From: JAPLDA01 sp043787975
GTDB taxonomy: Bacteria; Bacteroidota; Bacteroidia; AKYH767-A; 2013-40CM-41-45
Assembly: GCA_043787975.1 (NCBI GenBank)
Contig: JAYVUK010000017.1
Coordinates: 62,001-126,000, forward strand
Length of the DNA stretch: 64,000 bases
Direction of reading: 5' to 3'
A program made the position numbers and the translations under genes. How positions within the stretch are numbered: the stretch's first letter is position 1; each line of letters starts with the position of its first letter. The notes under the pieces are model-generated. The model worked only from the letters and a program-made list of their open reading frames with translations. It was not told the DNA's origin and did no database searches. Positions 16,429 to 24,406 of this stretch are shown here, piece after piece.

Positions 16429-17448
16429 ATGAACAAAGTAACCACACTTGGACAATTCATTATTGAAAGGCAATCTGATTTTCCGTATGCAAAAGGAGAA
16501 CTGTCGCGTTTGTTGAGAGACATTGGAATCGCTGCCAAGATTGTAAACCGTGAAGTGAACAAAGCCGGATTAGTTGACATTCTCGGCGATCAAGGGACCA
16601 TGAATTCACATGGAGAACGCCAGAAGAAGTTGGACATGTATGCCAACGAACAATTTATTTCTGCGTTGAGTTCGGGTGGTGAAACATGTGCAGTGGCTTC
16701 TGAAGAGAATGACGGGTTGGTTCATATCAACAGCGAAGTTTCCAAAAATGCAAAATATGTTGTCTGTGTGGATCCTCTTGATGGTTCCTCGAACATCGAT
16801 GTGAATGTTTCCATCGGAACTATTTTTTCTATTTACAGGAGAGCTTCTTCCGCAGGAAAGGTTGAAGAGAAAGATTATTTACAACGAGGAACTGAACAAA
16901 TTGCTGCAGGTTATATCATTTACGGATCATCAACGATGCTCGTATACACAACCGGAAAAGGTGTCAATGGTTTTACATTGGATCCGAGCATCGGAGAATT
17001 TTGTTTGTCTCATCCGGATATGAAGACTCCGAAAACAGGGATCTTGTATTCCATCAACGAAGGCAACTATGTACATTTCCCGGATGGCGTAAAACAATAC
17101 ATCAAATATTGCCAGGTGGAAGATGCAAAAACGAGTCGTCCGTATACATCCCGTTATATTGGTTCTCTCGTTGCAGATTTCCATCGCAATCTTTTAAAAG
17201 GAGGGGTTTTTATTTACCCTTCAACATTGAAGTCACCAAAAGGAAAACTCCGCCTGTTGTATGAATGCAACCCGCTCGCTTTTATCATCGAACAAGCCGG
17301 AGGAAAAGCATCCGATGGCTTTAGAAGAATTCTTGACATCCAGCCAACCTCATTGCATCAGCGAACACCTTTATTCATAGGGTCTTCCGAGATGGTTGTC
17401 CAGGCGGAAGAATTCATGATGAAATATTCTCCGGTGGAAGCGATGTGA
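16429..17448 (+). CDS. fbp: Fructose-1,6-bisphosphatase, class I
   Basis: Hydrolyses fructose-1,6-bisphosphate for gluconeogenesis; magnesium-dependent, cytoplasmic, usually tetrameric. The metal-binding signature VDPLDGSSNIDVNVSIGTIF is at about residues 114-133. The substrate part is recognisable in YTSRYIGSLVADFHRNLLKGG and in the C-terminal KGKLRLLYECNPLAFIIEQAGGKASDG, which contains the family's second signature. It has the standard length of 339 residues. The gene is divergent from serA across a 162-base gap and is followed by a word palindrome and mfd. Confidence 0.96.
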   Translation: MNKVTTLGQFIIERQSDFPYAKGELSRLLRDIGIAAKIVNREVNKAGLVDILGDQGTMNSHGERQKKLDMYANEQFISALSSGGETCAVASEENDGLVHINSEVSKNAKYVVCVDPLDGSSNIDVNVSIGTIFSIYRRASSAGKVEEKDYLQRGTEQIAAGYIIYGSSTMLVYTTGKGVNGFTLDPSIGEFCLSHPDMKTPKTGILYSINEGNYVHFPDGVKQYIKYCQVEDAKTSRPYTSRYIGSLVADFHRNLLKGGVFIYPSTLKSPKGKLRLLYECNPLAFIIEQAGGKASDGFRRILDIQPTSLHQRTPLFIGSSEMVVQAEEFMMKYSPVEAM

Positions 17449-17457
17449 AAGTGAAAA

Positions 17458-17548
17458 AAATTATGAATTATGAATTAGAAATTATGAATGAAATCGATCC
17501 GTTTTTTCAAGCCAATTTATAATTCAACATTTATAATTAATAATTTCA
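17458..17548. repeat. Word palindrome, TTATGAAT words
   Basis: Left half 17458-17490 repeats ATTATGAATT three times. Right half 17513-17548 has the inverse (ATTTATAATT, AATTAATAATTTC). It separates fbp from mfd and begins ten bases after the fbp stop. Confidence 0.7.
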
Positions 17549-17629
17549 ATCCTGCCAGAAATCCATAACCCGCATTTAATTTCCCCGTCCCAAACATTCT
17601 CCCGACCTTCGCGAAAGATTTTTTGACCT

Positions 17630-20600
17630 GTGACGAAGGAAGAGTTGTTGGGGCTGTATAAATCGCAGCCGAAAATTTTTTCACTTGCTTCACAGATTGA
17701 GCAGAATAATTCCCAAAAGCTCCATCTGAAGGGATTGGTGGGTTCGGCCGCTTCTGTCATTGCCGCATCTGTTTATGCTTCCTCCAACTCTCCCCACCTC
17801 TTTATTCTCAATGACAGGGAAGAAGCCGCTTACTTTTTGAATGACACCGAGAATTTCCTGGAAGAAGATACGGCTATGTTTTTCCCGGCTTCTTACAAAA
17901 AAACCTTTCAGTTAAATGAACTGGACAATGCAAATGTATTGCTGCGTGCGGAAGTACTGAGTCGTATTAGCAAGCGTAGCCGCACCTTGATTGTCACCTA
18001 TCCGGAAGCAATTGCGGAAAAAGTGGTGACCAAAAAAAATCTTGAACAGAACTCAATTGACCTTCGAATAAAAGAAAAAATTTCAATCGATTTCATCAAC
18101 GAGTTTTTATTGCACCACGAATTTGAAAGCACCGATTTTGTTGCTGAAGCAGGAGAATTTTCTGTACGTGGAGGAATCGTTGACATCTATTCTTTCTCAA
18201 ATGACCTTCCCTATCGAATCGAATTTTTTGGCAATGAAGTGGAGAGTATCCGAACTTTCGATCCATCCACTCAATTGTCAGTGCAACCGATGAATCATGT
18301 TACGATTATTCCGAATGTGCAGACAAAATTATTGCAGAACAGCCACACTTCCTTTTTTGATTTTATCCCTGAGACAACAGCCATTTGGATAAAGGATGTT
18401 TCATCTGCTATGAGTTTCATTGATGTCAATCTTTCAAAAGCGAAAGAACTTGTTGAGCAAACAAAAACATATTCACCGGAAAAGCTGGATGATATTTTTG
18501 AATCGTCCGAAGAAATAAAAAGGCGACTTGGGAAATTTTCTGTGATTGAATTTAGTAAACGATTTTATTTTTCTCCTACAGCTGAACATCAATTCAGTTT
18601 TTCTCCGCAACCAAGCTTCAACAAAAATTTTTCCTTGCTGGTTGAGAACTTACAAGCCAATCAGAAAGAGGGATTGAAAAATATTTTGTTTGCCGACACG
18701 GCAAAACAAATTGAACGTCTCTATGCCATCTTTGAAGACCTTGAAAAGAAAAATGGAATTCAGAATAAAGTGGAGTTCACTTCACTTTTGCTTTCATTAC
18801 ATGAAGGTTTCATTGACCAAGATCTGAAACTTGCATGTTATACCGATCACCAGGTCTTCGATCGCTACCATCGTTTTCGCCTGAAAAAAAATTATAGCAA
18901 AACAGAAGCAATTACGCTCAAAGAATTATCCAGCTTAAAACCCGGAGATTTCGTTACTCACATTGATCACGGTGTCGGAAAATTTGCCGGACTTGAAACG
19001 ATGGATGTGAACGGAAAACCGCAGGAAGCAGTTCGTCTTATTTATAAAGACAATGACATTCTGTATGTCAGCATTCATGCATTGCACCGCATTGCAAAAT
19101 ATACCGGCAAAGAAGGAACGACACCGAGTCTGCATAAACTTGGTTCGAATGCATGGAACAACCTGAAGCAGAAAACAAAGAAGCGTGTTAAAGACATTGC
19201 AAAAGACCTGATTCAACTCTACGCCAAAAGAAGAGCGCAAAAAGGTTTTGGTTTTGCCCCTGATACCTATTTGCAAAATGAATTGGAGGCAAGTTTTATC
19301 TACGAAGACACGCCGGATCAGATTAAATCAACGCGTGATGTAAAGAAAGACATGGAACGCGATTTCCCGATGGATCGCCTCATCTGCGGTGATGTTGGTT
19401 TCGGCAAAACGGAAATTGCCGTGCGTGCTGCTTTCAAAGCGGTAACTGACAGCAAGCAGGTTGCCATACTTGTTCCCACAACTATTCTTGCGCTTCAGCA
19501 TTACAATACATTCAAAGATCGTCTGAAAGATTTTCCTTGCAACATTGATTACATCAACCGTTTTAAATCTGCCGCCAAACAAAAAGAAACACTGAAGAAA
19601 CTGGAAGAAGGAAAAATTGACATCATCATCGGCACACATCGGTTGCTTGGAAAGGATGTAAAATTCTCTGACCTCGGACTCATGGTGATTGACGAAGAAC
19701 AAAAATTCGGAGTCGCGGCAAAGGAAAAATTGAAATCGATTCGTGTGAACGTAGATACACTTACCCTTACAGCTACTCCAATTCCGCGCACGTTGCAGTT
19801 TTCATTGATGGGTGCACGGGATCTGAGTATTATCAATACAGCACCTCCCAATCGTTATCCTGTGACAACCGAAGTCCATGTGTTCAACGAAAACAATATA
19901 CGGGACGCAATCAACTACGAATTTTCAAGAGGCGGACAGGTTTTTTTCATTCATAACCGTGTGTCGGATATTCACGACATGGCAGCGATGATTCAGAAAC
20001 TTTGCCCTGAAGTTCGCATCGCTGTAGGTCACGGACAAATGGACGGAGATCAATTGGAAGAAGTGATGATGGATTTTATTGCCGGTACTTCTGATGTGTT
20101 GGTTTCAACTACGATTGTTGAATCCGGTTTGGACATTCCGAATGCGAACACCATCATCATCAACCAGGCGCAAAACTTCGGACTCAGTGATCTTCACCAG
20201 ATGCGCGGTCGAGTTGGCCGTTCAAATAAAAAAGCATTTTGTTATTTGCTTATCCCTCCGTTTTTAGTTTTAACTTCAGAAGCAAAACAACGATTAAAAG
20301 CAATCGAAGAGTTTTCTGATCTCGGCAGTGGTTTTAATGTGGCCATGCGCGATCTTGATATTCGCGGAGCCGGAAATTTACTGGGCGGAGAGCAAAGTGG
20401 CTTTATCTCAGAAATAGGTTTTGAGATGTATCATAAAATTTTGGATGAAGCAATCGCTGAATTAAAAGAAACCGATTTTTCAGAACTCTTCAAAGAAGAA
20501 AATAAAAACAAACCATTTGTAAGCGATTGCCAGATTGATACGGATTTGGAAATTTTGTTGCCAACAGATTATGTAAACAGTGTGACTGAACGATTGGTAC

Positions 20601-20971
20601 TTTACAAAGAACTTGACAGTCTTGGAGATGAGGAATCGCTTTTGAAATTTGAACAGAAGTTGCGCGACCGTTTCGGTCCGTTGCCGCAACCGGCAAAAGA
20701 ACTGATTGCAACCATTCGCCTGCGTTGGCTTGCTGAAAAACTTGGGGTTGAAAAACTGATTCTCAAAAACCAACGACTCATTGGTTACTTTGTAAGCAAC
20801 CCGACATCGCATTTTTATCAGTCGGAAGTTTTTTCTAAGATTTTGAAATTCGTTCAATCACAATCAAAAAAATGCAAACTCAAAGAAGACAAATTGAAAC
20901 TTTCACTTACGGTGATGAACATTGAAACTGTTGATGATGCAAATAGCTTGTTAAAGGAAATCCTTGAATAA
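17630..20971 (+). CDS. mfd: Transcription-repair coupling factor Mfd
   Basis: ATP-driven DNA translocase that removes stalled RNA polymerase and recruits UvrA. The 1113-residue chain has the full domain order: UvrB-homology region (residues 1-330, GGIVDIYSFSNDLPYRIEFFG), CarD-like RNAP interaction domain (LKPGDFVTHIDHGVGKFAGLE, near 435), SF2 motor with Walker A (CGDVGFGKTEIAVRAA), the DEEQ motif in place of DExH (MVIDEEQKFGV), TATPIPRTL, and QMRGRVGRS, then the C-terminal TRCF domain. The start is GTG at 17630: an in-frame TGA lies only two codons upstream, so no earlier start exists and this GTG is well fixed. It stands alone on the plus strand. Confidence 0.96.
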   Translation: MTKEELLGLYKSQPKIFSLASQIEQNNSQKLHLKGLVGSAASVIAASVYASSNSPHLFILNDREEAAYFLNDTENFLEEDTAMFFPASYKKTFQLNELDNANVLLRAEVLSRISKRSRTLIVTYPEAIAEKVVTKKNLEQNSIDLRIKEKISIDFINEFLLHHEFESTDFVAEAGEFSVRGGIVDIYSFSNDLPYRIEFFGNEVESIRTFDPSTQLSVQPMNHVTIIPNVQTKLLQNSHTSFFDFIPETTAIWIKDVSSAMSFIDVNLSKAKELVEQTKTYSPEKLDDIFESSEEIKRRLGKFSVIEFSKRFYFSPTAEHQFSFSPQPSFNKNFSLLVENLQANQKEGLKNILFADTAKQIERLYAIFEDLEKKNGIQNKVEFTSLLLSLHEGFIDQDLKLACYTDHQVFDRYHRFRLKKNYSKTEAITLKELSSLKPGDFVTHIDHGVGKFAGLETMDVNGKPQEAVRLIYKDNDILYVSIHALHRIAKYTGKEGTTPSLHKLGSNAWNNLKQKTKKRVKDIAKDLIQLYAKRRAQKGFGFAPDTYLQNELEASFIYEDTPDQIKSTRDVKKDMERDFPMDRLICGDVGFGKTEIAVRAAFKAVTDSKQVAILVPTTILALQHYNTFKDRLKDFPCNIDYINRFKSAAKQKETLKKLEEGKIDIIIGTHRLLGKDVKFSDLGLMVIDEEQKFGVAAKEKLKSIRVNVDTLTLTATPIPRTLQFSLMGARDLSIINTAPPNRYPVTTEVHVFNENNIRDAINYEFSRGGQVFFIHNRVSDIHDMAAMIQKLCPEVRIAVGHGQMDGDQLEEVMMDFIAGTSDVLVSTTIVESGLDIPNANTIIINQAQNFGLSDLHQMRGRVGRSNKKAFCYLLIPPFLVLTSEAKQRLKAIEEFSDLGSGFNVAMRDLDIRGAGNLLGGEQSGFISEIGFEMYHKILDEAIAELKETDFSELFKEENKNKPFVSDCQIDTDLEILLPTDYVNSVTERLVLYKELDSLGDEESLLKFEQKLRDRFGPLPQPAKELIATIRLRWLAEKLGVEKLILKNQRLIGYFVSNPTSHFYQSEVFSKILKFVQSQSKKCKLKEDKLKLSLTVMNIETVDDANSLLKEILE

Positions 20972-21096
20972 GAAGTGGTTTTTCCCTCAGAAATCCTGCA
21001 CTACTTATATTTTAGCTTAGTGACCCCGTCATTTAGTAATCCCTGATTCCCATTCAGAACGCGCTTTTACCCGATCAGCAACTTCAATGTCGCCGT

Positions 21097-21114
21097 ACCC
21101 ACAAGGGTGGGTAA
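21097..21114. other. Perfect 7-bp hairpin ahead of a small membrane peptide gene
   Basis: TACCCAC at 21097-21103 pairs with GTGGGTA at 21108-21114 around AAGG. It lies ten bases before the start of the 40-residue reading frame and could affect its translation. The surrounding sequence 20972-21123 shows no other feature. Confidence 0.4.
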
Positions 21115-21123
21115 ATTTATACC

Positions 21124-21246
21124 ATGAAAAAATCAATGATACAATTCATTAATTCCGACTCGAAAATCGTTGACGGAATTCTGTTATTCATGGTTCTAAT
21201 AATCACATTAACGCTGTTTTTTACAGCCAGTTATTTTTTATACTAA
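21124..21246 (+). CDS. Possible 40-residue single-span membrane protein
   Basis: A short reading frame, ATG at 21124 and TAA at 21244-21246. It begins MKKSMIQFINSDSKIVDG and continues as one strongly hydrophobic segment (ILLFMVLIITLTLFFTASYF) that would cross the membrane once, ending LY. The charge distribution, basic and polar first, is right for a small membrane protein. No family is recognised and 40 codons can be open by chance, though a clean transmembrane helix right after a methionine with two lysines is suggestive. It lies in a 398-base stretch otherwise without genes. Confidence 0.4.
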   Translation: MKKSMIQFINSDSKIVDGILLFMVLIITLTLFFTASYFLY

Positions 21247-21369
21247 AATCATGAACCTTCGCGGCTACATGATTTCTACAGATTAGTAATTTAGTTTTAC
21301 CCCCGATTCAGAAAAAATATCCTGATCGGAAAATTTAAATAAAGATTGCCACTTAATAAGTTGTCCCGA

Positions 21370-21786
21370 ATGAAAAAACTCATCATCATCGTACTCATCA
21401 TTTCCGGAAGTGCGGTTGCCTATGGGTTTTATTTATTCAACAAGCCCCACCAGGGAATTGCCAATAAAGAAGCGGCTTTCACGCTTGATTCAAAAAAACT
21501 TTTCAACGAATTTGATCAGGATGAAACCAGTGCAAATAAAAAATACCTGGGCAAGGTCGTTTGTGTGTATGGAAAAGTAACCGACAAAGCGGTTGATTCA
21601 AAAGGAACATTCAGTCTAATCCTCGAAGGAGGCGACATGGCTGGAGTCGGTTGCCAATTCGATAAGAGTATTTTAAAAGATGTACAAAATTTAAGGAAAG
21701 GTCAGGTTATAAGGGTGAAAGGCAAATGCACCGGAATGCTGATGGATGTTGTCCTTGTAGACTGCGTACCTGAAGATAATAATTAA
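21370..21786 (+). CDS. OB-fold (tRNA_anti-like) membrane-anchored protein
   Basis: A 138-residue protein with an N-terminal membrane helix (MKKLIIIVLIISGSAVAYGFYLF) and an outer-facing OB-fold of the tRNA_anti-like type (PF12869 type). The pattern YLGKVVCVYGKVTDKAVDSKGTFSLILEG followed by a glycine-rich turn and LRKGQVIRVKGKCTGMLMDVVLVDC is the usual one in Bacteroidota. The role is not known; the family is often found near envelope-stress or YceI genes. I use the ATG at 21370 rather than the upstream TTG at 21346, since the signal anchor begins there. It leads a three-gene run with the PAS-like and YceI genes. Confidence 0.78.
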   Translation: MKKLIIIVLIISGSAVAYGFYLFNKPHQGIANKEAAFTLDSKKLFNEFDQDETSANKKYLGKVVCVYGKVTDKAVDSKGTFSLILEGGDMAGVGCQFDKSILKDVQNLRKGQVIRVKGKCTGMLMDVVLVDCVPEDNN

Positions 21787-21805
21787 TAACACTAAAGAAT
21801 AATTC

Positions 21806-22150
21806 ATGTTTGACTCTACGAATAACGTTCAGCAAGGAAATTCAGACTCTTATGAACTATCAATTAATTTGCATGAGAGTAAATTCCCGGTCATTAAAAT
21901 TGATTTTGAAGGAACTATACTATATGCAAACAAAGCTGCATTGGGAATTATCCAGGAATGGGGATGTGCTGCCAGCCGTAAACTTCCGATGAATCTGATG
22001 AAAACGCATCCGGAATTTATCGATCGGCAGGCGAATGTGGAAACTGAAATTGTTTCAGCAAACAAGATTTTTAAATTTAACGTAATTGCCTTTAAAGAAG
22101 CTGGTTATACAGGTCTTTACGGATACGATGAACAATTAATTTCTAAATAA
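21806..22150 (+). CDS. Single PAS-like domain protein
   Basis: A 114-residue soluble protein that is nearly all one PAS-like domain: FPVIKIDFEGTILYANKAAL is the PAS core opening, and FKFNVIAFKEAGYTGLYGYD the closing strands. There is no kinase, output or membrane segment, so it would sense or bind something and pass it on by contact. Similar solo domains exist in Bacteroidota. It begins 20 bases after the OB-fold gene and ends 5 bases before the YceI gene, so the three are probably one operon. Confidence 0.72.
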   Translation: MFDSTNNVQQGNSDSYELSINLHESKFPVIKIDFEGTILYANKAALGIIQEWGCAASRKLPMNLMKTHPEFIDRQANVETEIVSANKIFKFNVIAFKEAGYTGLYGYDEQLISK

Positions 22151-22154
22151 ACCA

Positions 22155-22727
22155 ATGAAAAAAACGATTGTATTAACTTTTATTCTTTCATGGATTGTTT
22201 CATTTTCCGGAATTGCCCAGTCGAAATATTTTACCCGGAACGGAAAAATTATTTTCAATGCAACATCACCATCTTCTCCCGAAAAAATTGAAGCAACCAA
22301 TGATAAGGCAACAAGCATGTTAGATGCTTCCACCGGACAAATGGAATTTGCAGTATTGATGAAAGCTTTTGCGTTTGAAAAGGCATTGATGGAAGAGCAT
22401 TTCAACGAGAACTATGCTGAATCAGATAAGTTTCCAAAGGCAACATTTAAAGGAACCATTAAGAACATGAGTGAAGTGGTGCTGACAAAAGACGGAAGTT
22501 ATACGACTAAGATCGCAGGAAAACTTACCATTCACGGAGTTACTAAGGATGTTGAAACTACAGGAACTATTGTCGTGAAAGGAAATTCGATTACAGGAAA
22601 ATCTGACTTTAAAATACTGCTTGCCGATTATGGAATCGAAGTCCCAAACCTGGTAAAGGATAAAGTGGCTAAAGAAGCCTCCATTAGTGTCAACCTAAGT
22701 TACGAACCTTTTAAGAAAGCTTCTTGA
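22155..22727 (+). CDS. YceI-family lipid-binding protein, exported (copy 1)
   Basis: A 190-residue periplasmic protein with a signal peptide (residues 1-21, ending SGIAQ). The mature chain has the YceI lipocalin-like barrel, which binds long isoprenoid or amphiphilic molecules: NGKIIFNATSPSSPEKIEATN, DKFPKATFKGTIKNMSE and YTTKIAGKLTIHGVTKDVETT, with the typical loss-of-function-sensitive HGVTK turn. This copy is of the more divergent branch, in which the family's usual N-terminal 'W..D..HS' is absent. It closes the OB-fold / PAS / YceI operon and is followed by two hairpins, the second a good terminator. Confidence 0.88.
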   Translation: MKKTIVLTFILSWIVSFSGIAQSKYFTRNGKIIFNATSPSSPEKIEATNDKATSMLDASTGQMEFAVLMKAFAFEKALMEEHFNENYAESDKFPKATFKGTIKNMSEVVLTKDGSYTTKIAGKLTIHGVTKDVETTGTIVVKGNSITGKSDFKILLADYGIEVPNLVKDKVAKEASISVNLSYEPFKKAS

Positions 22728-22788
22728 AAAATACGATGAAGAATTTTGTGTTTTTGTGTTTTATGTTGTTCATCCCAAACGGGGCAAA

Positions 22789-22808
22789 GCAGGCTTAATA
22801 AAGCCTGC
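22789..22808. other. 8-bp perfect hairpin after the YceI gene
   Basis: GCAGGCTT at 22789-22796 pairs with AAGCCTGC at 22801-22808 around AATA. No T-tract follows, so it may stabilise the 3' end rather than stop transcription. Confidence 0.45.
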
Positions 22809-22857
22809 CTGCCTTGCAAGGGAGAATTTTTTCAAACAAAAAATTTCAAGTCATAGG

Positions 22858-22897
22858 AAATCCCGTCTTAGTTATAATAAGACGGGATTTATATTTT
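22858..22897 (+). terminator. Intrinsic terminator of the OB-fold/PAS/YceI operon
   Basis: A 13-bp perfect stem (22858-22870 with 22878-22890, core AAATCCCGTCTTA) with a 7-base loop, followed by ATATTTTT. Confidence 0.8.
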
Positions 22898-22968
22898 TCC
22901 GAAGAATGGAATGACAAATTCGTTTTTTAGTCCTGATATTTATCATGTTCCTATTTATCAATTGATTC

Positions 22969-23001
22969 TAACTTTGTTCCCTTAATTAATTATTTTAAGG
23001 G
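22969..23001 (+). promoter_or_regulatory. hemA promoter -7 box and leader hairpin
   Basis: TAACTTTG at 22969-22976 is an exact -7 box. The predicted transcript then begins almost at once with a 7-bp hairpin (CCCTTAA at 22979-22985 with TTAAGGG at 22995-23001), 14 bases before the hemA start codon. The -33 box is poor. Confidence 0.55.
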
Positions 23002-23015
23002 CTTCTGACAATTTA

Positions 23016-24314
23016 ATGACATTAGAAAATATAGCAGTCCGACCTTCGCACTCGGAAAAAATCAATTTTCAGGTGCAGCGTCTCAAAATCATTTCATTCA
23101 CCCATAAAACAATCCCATTAACAGACCTTCGTAAATTTTTTCTTGATGAAGATATTCGGTTAGCAAGATTGTCATCTCTCAAAGATTTACTATTCATTGA
23201 TGAACTCTTCTATCTCGCAACATGCAATCGCATCGAATTTATTTTTGCCAATGACCGGGTTTGTGATCAATCTTTTCTGAAAAAATTCTTCAAGGCATTT
23301 AACCAGGAATGGACAAACGAAGAAGTTGAATTTGCCATTCAACATACAAAAGTCTACGAAGGCGATATCGCCTTACATCATATTTTTTCTGTCGCCTCTT
23401 CGCTTGATTCAATGGTCGTAGGCGAACGCGAAATCATTACACAGGTTCGCAAAGCGTACGATGAATGTCACGATGCCGGACTCACCGGTGATTTTCTACG
23501 TCTTGTCATCAGCAAAACAATCGTTACGGCAAAACAAATTTTTACTGAAACCAAAATTGCAACACATCCTGTTTCCATTGTTTCTCTTGCCTATCGCAGA
23601 CTTCGTGAATTAAATGCAAGCCTCGATTCAAGAATTTTAATGATCGGCGCCGGAGAAACAAATACCAATTTTTCAAAATATTTGGTAAAACACGGCTTTC
23701 GAAATTTTTCAATCTTCAACAGAACTCCTGATAAAGCAAGGTTGTTGGCGGAATCACTGAAGGAAAAATTCATTCAGGCATACGCCTATTCATTGGATGA
23801 GCTTGAAAATTTTAATAATGGTTTTGATGTTTTAATCACCTGTACAAGCGCTACAGAACCAATCATTACAAATAGTCTTTATAAAAAACTTTTACAGGAA
23901 GATAGTTCGGGAAAAATCATCATTGATCTTGCTATGCCCTCAGATGTTGACGCTGAAGTGATTGAAAAAAATAATGTTCGCCTGATTGATATTAACCGAT
24001 TGAAAACAGAAGCAAAAAAAAACCTTGGAGAACGCCACAGCGAATTAAAGGCTGCTGAAATAATTATCGGGGAACACATTGTTGAGTTCCACCAAACACT
24101 TCGACTTCGCAGGGTTGAACTGGCCATGAAAGAAGTTCCTGAAAAAATAAGAGAGATAAAAAGCAAAGCAATGAACGATGTATTTGCTAGTGAAATCAAC
24201 TTGTTGGATGAACATTCAAAAGATGTACTCAGCAAAGTGCTAGATTACATGGAGAAAAAATGTATCAGTGTACCCATGTTGATGGCAAAAGAAATTATTC
24301 TTGACGCGAACTGA
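23016..24314 (+). CDS. hemA: Glutamyl-tRNA reductase
   Basis: Reduces glutamyl-tRNA(Glu) to glutamate-1-semialdehyde, the committed step of C5-pathway tetrapyrrole synthesis. The catalytic cysteine is Cys70 in YLATCNRIEF. The region SVASSLDSMVVGEREIITQVRKAY is the family signature, and an NADPH-binding Rossmann part follows (ILMIGAGETNTNFSKYLVKHG). The C-terminal helix bundle is complete at 432 residues. The start ATG at 23016 is preceded by a leader hairpin. It opens the hemA - hemCD - hemB series, 92 bases before the next gene, which has its own promoter. Confidence 0.95.
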   Translation: MTLENIAVRPSHSEKINFQVQRLKIISFTHKTIPLTDLRKFFLDEDIRLARLSSLKDLLFIDELFYLATCNRIEFIFANDRVCDQSFLKKFFKAFNQEWTNEEVEFAIQHTKVYEGDIALHHIFSVASSLDSMVVGEREIITQVRKAYDECHDAGLTGDFLRLVISKTIVTAKQIFTETKIATHPVSIVSLAYRRLRELNASLDSRILMIGAGETNTNFSKYLVKHGFRNFSIFNRTPDKARLLAESLKEKFIQAYAYSLDELENFNNGFDVLITCTSATEPIITNSLYKKLLQEDSSGKIIIDLAMPSDVDAEVIEKNNVRLIDINRLKTEAKKNLGERHSELKAAEIIIGEHIVEFHQTLRLRRVELAMKEVPEKIREIKSKAMNDVFASEINLLDEHSKDVLSKVLDYMEKKCISVPMLMAKEIILDAN

Positions 24315-24348
24315 TTGGCCTTTTTAAAAATTCATATTTTTAATTTTG
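24315..24348 (+). promoter_or_regulatory. Possible promoter of the hemC-hemD gene
   Basis: TTG at 24315-24317 and TAATTTTG at 24341-24348, 23 bases apart. The -7 box is exact; the spacing is at the long end. Confidence 0.5.
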
Positions 24349-24406
24349 TCCAAAATCTGTAACAGAATTTCCTGATTTTTATCCTTTGGCCTAACCGGAT
24401 CCGTTC

